From Synechococcales cyanobacterium S06 (GTDB taxonomy: Bacteria; Cyanobacteriota; Cyanobacteriia; Cyanobacteriales; JAABRE01), in assembly GCA_011391125.1 (NCBI GenBank), contig JAABRE010000026.1:1-58413 (forward strand): a stretch of 58,413 bases of DNA, read 5' to 3'. Below, piece by piece: positions 43,070-52,251 of this stretch (positions are counted from its first letter, which is position 1; every line of letters starts with the position of its first letter). Below the pieces are notes generated by a model that was not told the DNA's origin, made no database searches, and saw only the letters and a program-made list of their open reading frames with translations. A program made the translations under genes and the position numbers.

Positions 43070-45415
43070 ATGATTTCCCTAATTTCCCAACCAGAAGAAG
43101 TCAAAACCTCAAAACCAATTCAAACTGTCACTCTTGATGTTCAAGGGATGAAATGTGCCGGATGTGTCAAAGCAGTAGAAAGACAATTAACTAATAATAG
43201 CGGGGTTATTTCAGCTTGTGTTAATCTTATTACCCAAGTGGCCGTGGTGAAATATGACAGTGAGACTATTTTACCCCAAACTTTAGCGCAAAAGTTAACG
43301 GAAAAAGGTTTTCCCAGTCAAGCTCGTTCTGAAGTTCAAGAGGATTCGATTTTAACCCTTAAACAACGCAATCTTCAGGAAAATCAGCAGCAATTAAACC
43401 AATTATTAATCGCTATTTTTCTGTTATTGTTCTCTTTTTTAGGTCATCTTAACCATTTAGGAGGTCCTAGTTTACCTTTATTAAATAATATTTGGTTTCA
43501 CTGGAGTTTGGCCACTTTAGCTTTGCTTTTTCCCGGAAGACCGATTTTAGTTGAGGGTTTTCGTAGTCTTTGCTATGGTATGCCCAATATGAATACTTTA
43601 GTGGGAATTGGTACTTTTAGCGCCTATTTTACCAGTTGTCTCGCTTTATTTTTCCCTGATTTACATTGGGAATGTTTTTTTGATGAACCTGTGATGTTAC
43701 TCGGGTTCATTTTTTTAGGCCGCACTCTAGAATCAAGGGCCAGAAATCGTGCTAGTTCGGCTTTATTTGCTTTGTTTTCTTTACAACCAGAGGAGGCCAA
43801 TTTAGTTCCGAATCCTACCATTAATGATCCCTCGGAAATTAAAATTCCTGTCCATCAAGTTCGTGTTGGCGAATGGTTGCGGGTTTTACCCGGTGCGAAA
43901 ATTCCCGTAGATGGCGAGTTAGTAAATGGTAGCACTTCTGTTGAAGAATCCATGTTAACCGGCGAATCCCTCCCCATTTTTAAACAACCCGGTGATTTAG
44001 TTAGTGCAGGTACGATTAATTTATCTGGTGTTATTGTTATTAAAGCGACTCGAATTGGCAAAAATACTACCCTCAGTCAAATTATAGCTTCAGTGGAAGC
44101 CGCACAAACCCGTAAAGCTCCCATTCAACAGTTGGTGGATACGGTAGCTGGTTATTTCGCCTACGGAGTCATGGCGATCGCCTCCGCAACTTTCCTCTTT
44201 TGGTACTTTTGGGGAACAAAACTTTGGCCTCATGTCCTACAACACGGTATGACTCACGAACTGGGAACCATGGTTATGAATACAACCCCCCTGTTATTAA
44301 GTATCAAATTGGCCATCGCTGTATTAGTCATAGCTTGTCCCTGTGCTTTGGGGTTGGCGACTCCCACAGCAATTTTGGTCGGTACAAGTATGGGCGCTGA
44401 AAAAGGTATCTTAATTAAAGGTGGTGATCTCCTTGAACAAGTCCATCGCTTACATACCATCGTTTTCGATAAAACTGGTACTCTCACCCAAGGAAAACCC
44501 ACGATTACTGATTATTTAACTGTTAATTGTAACCAAACAGAATTGCTACAAATTGCGGTTACTTTAGAAAACTCCACTAATCATCCTTTAGCCAATGCCA
44601 TTTTAGCCACCGCAGCCAAGGAACACATCTTCCCACAAAATGCAGACGATCTCTGTACAAATGCTGGATTGGGTGTCGCAGGCAAAATACAGGGTAAAAT
44701 GGCTCTCCTAGGTAGCTATAATTATGTATTCAACCAAGGGGTGGATATGTCAAAAAATATTGTTCAACAGTCGGAAAACTTGGCAAATTCGGGCAAAACC
44801 TTGGTTTATGTTAGTCTTGACCAGCAACTTTTAGGGGTGATTGCGTTAGAAGACCAATTGCGCTCAGATGCAGTTGCGACGGTGAAATGCTTACAGGATA
44901 TGGGTTTACAGGTGGTTTTGTTAACCGGAGACCACGAAAAAACCGCTCAGGCGATCGCCCAAAAACTCAATATCACTGAAGTTTACGCCCAAGTTAAACC
45001 CCAAGGAAAAGCAGAAATTATCAGCAAGCTACAAAAAGATTCCCGTTTAATTGCGATGGTGGGAGATGGAATTAATGATGCTCCAGCCTTAGCTCAAGCA
45101 AATATCGGCATTTCGCTTCATGGCTCAACAGACGTAGCGATGGAAACTGCGGATATCGTCTTAATGAGTGGTAAATTAAAGGATGTAGTTGAGTCCTTAA
45201 AATTGAGTTTAGCAACCTTTAATAAAATTAGACAAAATTTATTTTGGGCTTTAGGTTACAATTTGATCACCATTCCCTTAGCCGCGGGAATTTTATTACC
45301 GAGCTACGGAATACTACTCAATCCGGCAGTTGCAGCCGCTTTCATGGCTTCAAGTTCGGTGATCGTAGTCACAAATTCCCTATTATTATATAATTGTTTC
45401 ACAGTTGACAACTAA
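43070..45415 (+). CDS. ctaA: Copper-transporting P1B-type ATPase CtaA
   Basis: 781 residues. The N-terminal metal-binding domain has the CxxC in GMKCAGCVKAVERQL, the CtaA form. Then come eight membrane helices, the A-domain TGES (MLTGESLPIFKQP), the CPC ion site (IACPCALGLATPTAI), the phosphorylated Asp in FDKTGTLTQGKP, the HP motif STNHPLANA, and GDGINDAPALAQA. CtaA brings copper into the cytoplasm for plastocyanin and cytochrome oxidase, together with PacS and Atx1; those are not nearby. It diverges from kaiA3. Confidence 0.92.
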   Translation: MISLISQPEEVKTSKPIQTVTLDVQGMKCAGCVKAVERQLTNNSGVISACVNLITQVAVVKYDSETILPQTLAQKLTEKGFPSQARSEVQEDSILTLKQRNLQENQQQLNQLLIAIFLLLFSFLGHLNHLGGPSLPLLNNIWFHWSLATLALLFPGRPILVEGFRSLCYGMPNMNTLVGIGTFSAYFTSCLALFFPDLHWECFFDEPVMLLGFIFLGRTLESRARNRASSALFALFSLQPEEANLVPNPTINDPSEIKIPVHQVRVGEWLRVLPGAKIPVDGELVNGSTSVEESMLTGESLPIFKQPGDLVSAGTINLSGVIVIKATRIGKNTTLSQIIASVEAAQTRKAPIQQLVDTVAGYFAYGVMAIASATFLFWYFWGTKLWPHVLQHGMTHELGTMVMNTTPLLLSIKLAIAVLVIACPCALGLATPTAILVGTSMGAEKGILIKGGDLLEQVHRLHTIVFDKTGTLTQGKPTITDYLTVNCNQTELLQIAVTLENSTNHPLANAILATAAKEHIFPQNADDLCTNAGLGVAGKIQGKMALLGSYNYVFNQGVDMSKNIVQQSENLANSGKTLVYVSLDQQLLGVIALEDQLRSDAVATVKCLQDMGLQVVLLTGDHEKTAQAIAQKLNITEVYAQVKPQGKAEIISKLQKDSRLIAMVGDGINDAPALAQANIGISLHGSTDVAMETADIVLMSGKLKDVVESLKLSLATFNKIRQNLFWALGYNLITIPLAAGILLPSYGILLNPAVAAAFMASSSVIVVTNSLLLYNCFTVDN

Positions 45416-45469
45416 TAGTAAGGGCGAACGGCCGTTCACCCGTACAATAGTTGACAGTTGATAATTTAT

Positions 45470-45522
45470 CATTAATTGATAACTGATCACTGATAACTGA
45501 TCACTGATCACTGATAACTGAA
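45470..45522. repeat. (TGATAAC/TGATCAC)n heptamer tract
   Basis: Seven units just before the ATG of the FHA gene, so there is no ordinary ribosome site; the leader is the repeat itself. A GAACGGCCGTTCACC palindrome (45425-45439) precedes it. Confidence 0.85.
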
Positions 45523-45524
45523 TC

Positions 45525-45980
45525 ATGGAGCCAAAACCCGCCGAACACTACATCATCCATTTACTGATTGTCGAAGATGACCGAGGAAGACGAGAGTTTA
45601 GCTTAAAAGACTCTCAATATACCTTGGGTCGGTCTCCCGATGCGGATATTCGTCTTCATTCTCAGTTTGTTTCGCGAATTCATGCTACTTTATTGAAGTT
45701 TGTACCGGAGACTGGTTCTGACGGTTACCGCATCATTGATGGTAGTCCCGATGGCCAACACAGTTCCAATGGTATCTTGATTAATGGGGAAAAAGTAGCC
45801 TGTCATCAGCTCAAAAATGGTGATGAAATCGTTTTTGGACCACAGGTAATCGCAATTTATCACTATCGACAACGGGATATTTTTCCGACTCTCCCCAGTG
45901 ATGATCCTTTCGATATTACCCTGATTGACCCAGCTATGACAGAATTAGAGAAAAAAATATTTCCGGTGGAAAAATCCTAA
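45525..45980 (+). CDS. FHA-domain protein
   Basis: 151 residues, mostly one forkhead-associated domain: YTLGRSPDADIRLHSQFVSRIHATL, then SSNGILINGEKV and LKNGDEIVFG. The Arg, Ser and His that contact phospho-Thr are present. A short tail follows (DPFDITLIDPAMTEL). It should bind a phospho-Thr partner of a Ser/Thr kinase. Its 3' end touches the end of the converging 45981 gene. Confidence 0.87.
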   Translation: MEPKPAEHYIIHLLIVEDDRGRREFSLKDSQYTLGRSPDADIRLHSQFVSRIHATLLKFVPETGSDGYRIIDGSPDGQHSSNGILINGEKVACHQLKNGDEIVFGPQVIAIYHYRQRDIFPTLPSDDPFDITLIDPAMTELEKKIFPVEKS

Positions 45981-46334
45981 TTAATTAGTTTCCTTGATTA
46001 AGTTATTTTCTAATTCCCATTGGTAATTTTCGGCAATAATCCGCTGCATTAAGTCAAAGATTTGATGACAATGATTATTAACTTGTAGGGGCAATTCTTC
46101 ATTTTTGACCACAAAATTGAGTCGTAATTGATTCGGTTGGTTGAGGTTATCAGGTAATACTTCGATGGTGACTAACCGAGAAAAGTGGATTTGTCCGGGG
46201 GTTTCTCTGGCCATGAAATAATCTGACGTATCATAGAGTAAATTACAATTACAATTGGTGAAAATATCCTTTAAACAGGTTTTCATTTCTTCTAAGGACA
46301 GATTGACAATATAGGAACAAGTATAACGAGCCAT
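45981..46334 (-). CDS. Conserved cyanobacterial protein of unknown function
   Basis: 117 residues, with no signal peptide or known domain. It has Cys residues in TCSYIV, KTCLKDI and NCNCNLLYDT. The pattern of strands (HFSRLVTIEVLPD, LRLNFVVKNEELPLQV) and a final helix (FDLMQRIIAENYQWELENN) suggests a small alpha-beta fold. It diverges from holB, 77 bases between starts, and converges on the FHA gene. Confidence 0.6.
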   Translation of the reverse strand: MARYTCSYIVNLSLEEMKTCLKDIFTNCNCNLLYDTSDYFMARETPGQIHFSRLVTIEVLPDNLNQPNQLRLNFVVKNEELPLQVNNHCHQIFDLMQRIIAENYQWELENNLIKETN

Positions 46335-46411
46335 ATTAAAACAGTTAATAGTTAATAGTTGATATTATTGCTTATTCTATTCTAAATTTGGTCTGGTCTC
46401 CAGATAATCTT

Positions 46412-47338
46412 ATGAGTTTATTTATTCGGGAATTAGTTGGACAAAAACAAGCGGTTGAATTACTCAATCAGGCTTTGAAAAAACAACGTATTGCGCCGGC
46501 CTATTTATTTTCCGGTCCTGAAGGTATCGGCAAATCCTTGACGGCCTCAGCTTTTAGTCAAGTTTTACTGGGTTTAAAATCTCGCACTTCTTTAATTAAT
46601 CATCCCGATTTTTTAAGGATTGAACCCAGTTATTTAGTTAATGGTAAACTGTTAACTCCCAAAGAAGCAGCGGAAAGTGGTGCTAAACGTAAAGCTCCCC
46701 CGACGATTAAAATTGAACAAATTCGCGAAATTACCCAGTTTCTTAGTCGGCCTCCTCTTAGTAGCGATCGCTCTGTGATAATTATAGAAGATGCTCATAC
46801 TATGGCCGAAAGTGCCGCCAATGCTTTGTTGAAAACCCTTGAAGAACCCGGCAGGGCTACTTTGATTTTAATTGCCCCAAGTCCAGATTCTTTGTTATCT
46901 ACTTTGGTTTCCCGTTGTCAATCCATTCCATTTTCGCGTTTATCGGAATCAGAATTGGCTGAAGTCTTGAGTTTTAAAGGTTATGAGGGTTTGGAAAATA
47001 ATCGTTTATTAATGGCGATCGCCCAAGGTAGTCCGGGTTCAGCAATAATAGCCCATCGACAATTACAAATTATTGGTAAGGAATTATTACAAAAACTCCA
47101 ACAACCGATTAACCATCCCTTGGATGTTTTTGCGATCGCCAAATTGATTACCACAGAATTAGATAACGAAACGCAACTCTGGTTAATCGACTATTTGCAA
47201 TACTTTTACTGGGAAAAACACCAGCAAAAGGAAATGATTGAGGAATTAGAAAAGGCGAAAAAACTCTTAAAAAGATTCGTCCAACCCCGTTTAGTCTGGG
47301 AATGTTGCCTTTTAAAGGAAGTAAAAAATAAAAAGTAA
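46412..47338 (+). CDS. holB: DNA polymerase III delta-prime subunit
   Basis: 308 residues from the ATG at 46412 (MSLFIRELVGQKQAV); an in-frame ATG at 46388 is less likely. AAA+ features: VGQKQAVELLNQAL, the P-loop FSGPEGIGKSLTAS, DAHTMAESAANALLKTLEEP (Walker B with the conserved SNxLLKxLEEP), and sensor region LLSTLVSRCQSIPF. The usual zinc Cys set is absent. Part of the clamp loader. A heptamer tract follows the stop. Confidence 0.85.
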   Translation: MSLFIRELVGQKQAVELLNQALKKQRIAPAYLFSGPEGIGKSLTASAFSQVLLGLKSRTSLINHPDFLRIEPSYLVNGKLLTPKEAAESGAKRKAPPTIKIEQIREITQFLSRPPLSSDRSVIIIEDAHTMAESAANALLKTLEEPGRATLILIAPSPDSLLSTLVSRCQSIPFSRLSESELAEVLSFKGYEGLENNRLLMAIAQGSPGSAIIAHRQLQIIGKELLQKLQQPINHPLDVFAIAKLITTELDNETQLWLIDYLQYFYWEKHQQKEMIEELEKAKKLLKRFVQPRLVWECCLLKEVKNKK

Positions 47339-47389
47339 AAAGTAATAAGTAGGGAGAAGATCAAGTAAAGAATACTTAAAGAAAGAAGA

Positions 47390-47460
47390 AGTAACAAAGT
47401 GCGATGCTTCGACTAATTTCTTACTTCTTACTTCTTACTTCTTACTTCTTACTTCTTATT
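47390..47460. repeat. (CTTACTT)n heptamer tract
   Basis: Six TTACTTC units abutting the infC stop, between the converging holB and infC genes. Related to the tract at 14359. Confidence 0.8.
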
Positions 47461-47983
47461 TCTTGGGTGCTAGAAGCATCATCATGTTGCGGCCTTCTTT
47501 TTTCGGAGCTTGTTGTACTTCGGCCAACTCTTCCAAATCTCTGGCCATACGTTGAAGTAGCTCCTGGGCTAAATCGGCGTGTTGGATTTCACGACCTCTA
47601 AAGGTAATGGTAGCTTTAACCTTGTCTCCTGATTTGAGGAAGCGTTCGGCGTTTTTCACCCTCACTTGATAGTCGTGTTCTTCGATCTTGTAACGCATTT
47701 TCACTTCCTTAACATCGGCCGTGTGTTGCTTTTTCCTAGCTTCTCGAGCGCGTTTTTCTTGCTCGAACTTATATTTACCGTAATCCATGATACGGCAAAC
47801 TGGTGGATCAGCGGCATCACTGACTAATACTAAATCTACTCCCCTTTCCTCAGCTACTGTCATAGCTTCACTAGGAGTGATAATACCTAACTGAGAGCCA
47901 TCCATATCGATGACACGGATGGTGGGAAAGCGGATTCGTTCGTTAATTTGAGGGAGATCACGATTGCGTCTATTATCTTTCAC
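47456..47983 (-). CDS. infC: Translation initiation factor IF-3
   Basis: 175 residues: [23 protein letters not shown], linker [24 protein letters not shown], and C-terminal [22 protein letters not shown]. The visible start is a GTG at 47981-47983, but conserved-looking codons continue upstream as ATA-AAA-ACG-CCT before it. IF-3 genes often use a rare start that IF-3 itself rejects, so the true start may be ATA or ACG. Not resolved here. Confidence 0.93.
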   Translation of the reverse strand: MKDNRRNRDLPQINERIRFPTIRVIDMDGSQLGIITPSEAMTVAEERGVDLVLVSDAADPPVCRIMDYGKYKFEQEKRAREARKKQHTADVKEVKMRYKIEEHDYQVRVKNAERFLKSGDKVKATITFRGREIQHADLAQELLQRMARDLEELAEVQQAPKKEGRNMMMLLAPKK

Positions 47984-48109
47984 AGGCGTTTTTATTACGG
48001 TAATACTGACTTAGGTACAAAAATTACTTAAATGTTATTCTTATTATCATACTTTAATTTATGCCCAAAGACAGATTTTCATTACAATTCGTAAACAAAT
48101 TTTTATGAG

Positions 48110-49003
48110 ATGAGAGAAAAATTAGGTAATCAACGGGATTTTATTTGGCGTGGTTGGAAAATTCGTTACACCTACTTACGAGCTAGAAATGTCAGAGAAT
48201 CTCCACAATCGCCGTTAATTTTAATACACGGTTTTGGAGCTTCTCTTCCCCATTGGCATAAAAATTTAAGGGCTTTAAGTGAAAATCATACCGTATATGC
48301 CTTAGATTTACTAGGTTTTGGCGCTTCGAGCAAGGCTTTCACTAATTATCAAGCTAAATTATGGGCCGAATTAATCTTTGATTTTTGGCAAACTTTGATT
48401 AATTTTCCTGCGATTTTGGTGGGTAATTCTCTTGGTTCTTTAGTCGCTTTAACTACGGCCAATCATTATCCAGAAATGACTCAGGGTTTGGCCATGATTA
48501 ATTTACCAGATGTGACGAGCCGACAGGAACTGATTCCCCAATTTCTGCAACCGGTTGTTACTACCATTGAAAATATATTTGCGACACCAATTTTATTAAA
48601 ACCTTTGTTTTTTTTCCTTCGTCGTCCTAATATTCTCCGTAAATGGGCTAAATTCGCCTATTATGACCAAAATGCGGTGACTGATGAGTTAATACAAATT
48701 TTGGCGACTCCTCCCTTAGATGAAGGTGCCGAGAGGGCATTTTGTGCTTTAGTTCAATCCGTAAATAAGCCTAATTTTGCCGATTCGGCCTCAAAAATGT
48801 TATCTAATCTTCAGATTCGGATTTTGTTAATTTGGGGAAGCGAAGATCGAATGATTCCCGTGAGTTTAGCGTCAAGTTTAGTGAAAGCTAATCCCCGTAT
48901 TGAGTTACAAATATTAGAACAGGTTGGCCATTGCCCCCATGATGAGTCTCCTGATAGATTTAATAATCTGATAATTGATTGGCTCAAAAAGATTAATGAT
49001 TGA
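48110..49003 (+). CDS. Alpha/beta-fold hydrolase
   Basis: 297 residues. The triad is visible: Ser in LVGNSLGSLVAL, Asp in WGSEDRMIPV, His in QVGHCPHDESP. The oxyanion motif LIHGFGAS and the lid region (150-200) are typical. Substrate unknown; family members include esterases and pigment-related hydrolases. Single gene. Confidence 0.87.
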   Translation: MREKLGNQRDFIWRGWKIRYTYLRARNVRESPQSPLILIHGFGASLPHWHKNLRALSENHTVYALDLLGFGASSKAFTNYQAKLWAELIFDFWQTLINFPAILVGNSLGSLVALTTANHYPEMTQGLAMINLPDVTSRQELIPQFLQPVVTTIENIFATPILLKPLFFFLRRPNILRKWAKFAYYDQNAVTDELIQILATPPLDEGAERAFCALVQSVNKPNFADSASKMLSNLQIRILLIWGSEDRMIPVSLASSLVKANPRIELQILEQVGHCPHDESPDRFNNLIIDWLKKIND

Positions 49004-49154
49004 TGGCTGTTTTTCGACTCTAATATTTAAGATGGTGGGTTACGGTGCGAATCAAGATTGTTTTTTTCGCTGTAATTTATTTCGCACCATTCTTCCTCTA
49101 CAAATTATAAAGAAAGCTTTTGTTTTTTGATGATATTATGGAACTTTCTCTTAG

Positions 49155-50405
49155 ATGAATCCTTGTTACTCTATTAAAAAACTAATGAATAATGAACAGT
49201 TATTAATTAAGATTCCCTTTGATTTAAGTTTATTACCTCCGGATACTTTTTTAGTAGGAGGAGCGGTAAGAGATGCTATTTTAAATCGAGAAAAAAAAAC
49301 TATAGATTTAGATTTTGTTTTACCGATAAATGCGGTTAATACTGCTAGAAATATCGCTCAAAAATATCACGCTGGTTTTGTTATTTTAGACTCGGAAAGA
49401 CAAATTGCTAGGGTGGTTTTAAAAGATGCTACCCTAGATTTTGCCCAACAAGAAGGTGACAGTTTAGATACTGATTTAAGACGGCGAGATTTTACCATCA
49501 ATGCGATCGCCTATAATCCCTTTGAACAAAAAATATTTGATCCTTTAAATGGAAAAATCGACTTAGAAAATCGCAGCTTAAAAATGATCAGCGAAACTAA
49601 TCTTAAAGATGACCCTTTGAGATTATTAAGAGCATATCGTCAAGCAGCTCAATTAAATTTTAAAATCGAAAATAATACCGAAAAAACCGTGGCAAAATTA
49701 GCACCATTATTAAAAAAAGTTGCTCCTGAAAGAATTAAAACCGAATTAGATTATCTGTTAACCAGTAACAAATTAGGCAATTATTATTTAACCTTAGCTT
49801 ATCAAAATGAACTCATAAAACCTTGGTTTAAAAATAGTAGTGAACCACAATTTCACTTATTAGATAAAATAGATTTATTTACCGAAAAAATCAGTGAAAA
49901 TTATCCCGAATATAAAAATAATGACAATTGGAATTATTTGGCAAAAATTGCTTGCTTAGTTTCCCAAAATCCCGAAATTGCCGAACAGGATTTAATTGAC
50001 TTAAAATACTCCCGTTATGTCATTCGTAACGTCGTCGCCAGTTTAACTAACTTACCCAAAATAATCAATCAACAAGAAATGAGCCTTAGACAGCAGTATT
50101 TCCTGTTTTTGGACTTAAAAGACGTTTTTCCGGTTTTTGCCTTACTAGCGAGTGTTTTAGTGGGCAATCTGACCACGATCGCCTCCCTATTGCATCGCTA
50201 CTTTAATCCCGCTGATCCTGTGGCACACCCGAAACCTTTAATTACGGGAAACGATTTAATCAGGGAGTTGGATATTAAACCCTCGCCAAAAATTGGTAAA
50301 TTATTAACAGAAATTGCAATTGCTCACATTGAGGGTAAAATTAAGACAGTTTCCCAAGCTTATCTTTTAGCTAAAAATATTTTAAATAAACAAGAGAGTA
50401 ACTAA
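49155..50405 (+). CDS. cca: tRNA nucleotidyltransferase / poly(A) polymerase family (CCA-adding)
   Basis: 416 residues; an internal ATG at 49185 could also serve. Class II nucleotidyltransferase: [12 protein letters not shown], the catalytic pair [21 protein letters not shown], then [15 protein letters not shown] and [14 protein letters not shown]. The tRNA-Thr gene here lacks an encoded CCA, so such an enzyme is needed. Five bases separate it from secF, suggesting one operon. Confidence 0.88.
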   Translation: MNPCYSIKKLMNNEQLLIKIPFDLSLLPPDTFLVGGAVRDAILNREKKTIDLDFVLPINAVNTARNIAQKYHAGFVILDSERQIARVVLKDATLDFAQQEGDSLDTDLRRRDFTINAIAYNPFEQKIFDPLNGKIDLENRSLKMISETNLKDDPLRLLRAYRQAAQLNFKIENNTEKTVAKLAPLLKKVAPERIKTELDYLLTSNKLGNYYLTLAYQNELIKPWFKNSSEPQFHLLDKIDLFTEKISENYPEYKNNDNWNYLAKIACLVSQNPEIAEQDLIDLKYSRYVIRNVVASLTNLPKIINQQEMSLRQQYFLFLDLKDVFPVFALLASVLVGNLTTIASLLHRYFNPADPVAHPKPLITGNDLIRELDIKPSPKIGKLLTEIAIAHIEGKIKTVSQAYLLAKNILNKQESN

Positions 50406-50410
50406 CAAAA

Positions 50411-51346
50411 ATGAGATTTAGTGTAGTCAAACAAGAAAAAATTTGGTGGACAATTTCTGGTATTGCTATGATAGTCAGCATAGCCGCTATGATAATATCT
50501 TTTACTCAATTTAACGCACCTTTACGACCTGGTTTAGACTTTATTGGTGGGACTAAATTACAATTAGAATTGGATTGTAATTTAGCAGGTAATTGTGATA
50601 ACCCTATTACCACGAATCAAGTAACAGAAATTCTTAGCAAAGAAGGATTAGGAAATAGTAGTGTTCAAGTAATTGAAAAATATGGTCTTTCCATTAGAAC
50701 AGAAACTTTAAATGTGGAAGAAAGGACTAAATTAGAAAATAGTTTAAGCGAAAAAATTGGCAAATTTGATCCTAAACTTACCCAAATAGATACAGTGGGA
50801 CCCACCATTGGTAAAGAATTATTTAGGGCAGGAATTTTAGCTTTAATCGTCTCTTTTTTGGGAATTATTATTTATTTAACTTTCCGTTTTCAGTTTGATT
50901 ATGCTTTTTTTGCTATTGTTGCACTTTTCCACGATGCTTTAGTTACAGCGGGAGTTTTTGCCATTTTAGGTTTAGTTTTAGGTGTGGAAATTGATAGTTT
51001 ATTTTTAGTTTCGTTACTAACAATTGTTGGATTTTCTGTTAACGATACTGTGGTTATTTATGATCGAATTCGAGAGACAATTGCCCAAGAACCAGAAGCA
51101 TCAATTGATCAGATTGTCGATGATGCTGTTAACCAAACTTTAACCCGTTCAATTAACACTTCTTTAACCACCGTATTACCAGTCTTAGCAATCTTTTTAT
51201 TTGGTGGTGAAACCCTCAAATATTTCGCTTTAGCCCTAATGATTGGCTTTATTTCTGGAGCTTATTCCAGCATTTTTGTTGCTAGTACCCTTTGGGGTTG
51301 GTGGAGAAAACGACAAACAAAACAACAGTTATCAGTTATCAGTTAA
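50411..51346 (+). CDS. secF: Protein-export membrane protein SecF
   Basis: 311 residues. The N-terminal segment, periplasmic loop with [16 protein letters not shown], and five further segments include the motif [17 protein letters not shown] and [17 protein letters not shown]. SecF works with SecD, using the proton gradient to finish translocation. No secD lies next to it, unlike the usual secD-secF pair. The final codons (QLSVIS) are made of the TTATCAG heptamer, so the stop may have been moved by repeat expansion. Confidence 0.92.
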   Translation: MRFSVVKQEKIWWTISGIAMIVSIAAMIISFTQFNAPLRPGLDFIGGTKLQLELDCNLAGNCDNPITTNQVTEILSKEGLGNSSVQVIEKYGLSIRTETLNVEERTKLENSLSEKIGKFDPKLTQIDTVGPTIGKELFRAGILALIVSFLGIIIYLTFRFQFDYAFFAIVALFHDALVTAGVFAILGLVLGVEIDSLFLVSLLTIVGFSVNDTVVIYDRIRETIAQEPEASIDQIVDDAVNQTLTRSINTSLTTVLPVLAIFLFGGETLKYFALALMIGFISGAYSSIFVASTLWGWWRKRQTKQQLSVIS

Positions 51347-51449
51347 ACCTATTTTTGTAGTGGTAATTAAGGAATTTCTACTACAAAAATTAACTTGTCT
51401 TTCCCTACTTTTTGATGTAAAATTGATAATTGACTTTTATATTTAAGAT

Positions 51450-51516
51450 GGTGGGTTACGCAGCGAATCAAAAGCTATTTGTTTTTTATCAAAATCAATC
51501 TCGCTGCTAACCCACC
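51450..51516. repeat. GGTGGGTTA/TAACCCACC hairpin
   Basis: Arms at 51450-51458 and 51508-51516, between secF and the small membrane protein gene. Same family as at 9183. Confidence 0.7.
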
Positions 51517-51567
51517 CTACCAAGTAGGATAGGGGAAAGTCATTAATTTATTAGTAATTTTAAAAAT

Positions 51568-51921
51568 ATGGATAAAAAAGTAGAAAAATTACATAAAATA
51601 CAAATGTATGGTCGCTGGCTTTTTGTATTATTATGTTGGTTAACTTTAGCACCCATAGGACTTTGGGGATTAAGGGATGAAATATCATTAATTTTCGATC
51701 ATTTTACTTGGGTAGCTATCACTTATTCCCTATCTTATAACTTTTTATCTAGTTTAGCTCTCACTTTTCCTCTGGCCATAACTGCTGCTGTTTTAGTGCG
51801 ACAAACTAAATATAAACTAACAGGAATTTCCCCCAAAGAAAGATTACAATTAGAAAAAAAAGTTGAGAAAATTCAGGAACAAGGTCCCAGTCATCCCCTC
51901 TGGAAATTGCTTTTTAAATAA
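51568..51921 (+). CDS. Small membrane protein
   Basis: 117 residues with two or three hydrophobic segments (WLFVLLCWLTLAPIGLWGL; ITYSLSYNFLSSLALTFPLAI) and a charged C-terminal helix (KERLQLEKKVEKIQEQ). It is a conserved-looking cyanobacterial type; function unknown. It converges with the next small gene, with two bases between stops. Confidence 0.65.
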   Translation: MDKKVEKLHKIQMYGRWLFVLLCWLTLAPIGLWGLRDEISLIFDHFTWVAITYSLSYNFLSSLALTFPLAITAAVLVRQTKYKLTGISPKERLQLEKKVEKIQEQGPSHPLWKLLFK

Positions 51922-51923
51922 TC

Positions 51924-52130
51924 TTAACGGCGATATTTTTCCACAGAAAATTTAACCCAATTTAAACCGGAAATCGTAGCAGGAATTAGGAAAAATAATG
52001 TTCCAGATATTAAAGAATGTTCCCTTACCCACAAACTATTAACCATAACTAAGATACCAAGACCGCAATATATTAATCCGACAATGGGGAGACCAATTAC
52101 TAATAACATGAATTGTGTATCTTTATCCAT
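51924..52130 (-). CDS. Small two-helix membrane protein
   Basis: 68 residues with hydrophobic segments FMLLVIGLPIVGLIYCGLGILVM and LISGTLFFLIPATISGL and a basic end (VEKYRR). Family not recognised. It converges with the 51568 gene. Confidence 0.6.
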   Translation of the reverse strand: MDKDTQFMLLVIGLPIVGLIYCGLGILVMVNSLWVREHSLISGTLFFLIPATISGLNWVKFSVEKYRR

Positions 52131-52251
52131 AATTTTCCTTATTTAATAAATCTGTTATAGTTTAGCAAATTCTGGGTGATATTGGGCAATTCCTGTAATA
52201 TTTCTTATTACTTTGTTATCATTTATTTAATGTTTATAATTATTAATTGTC

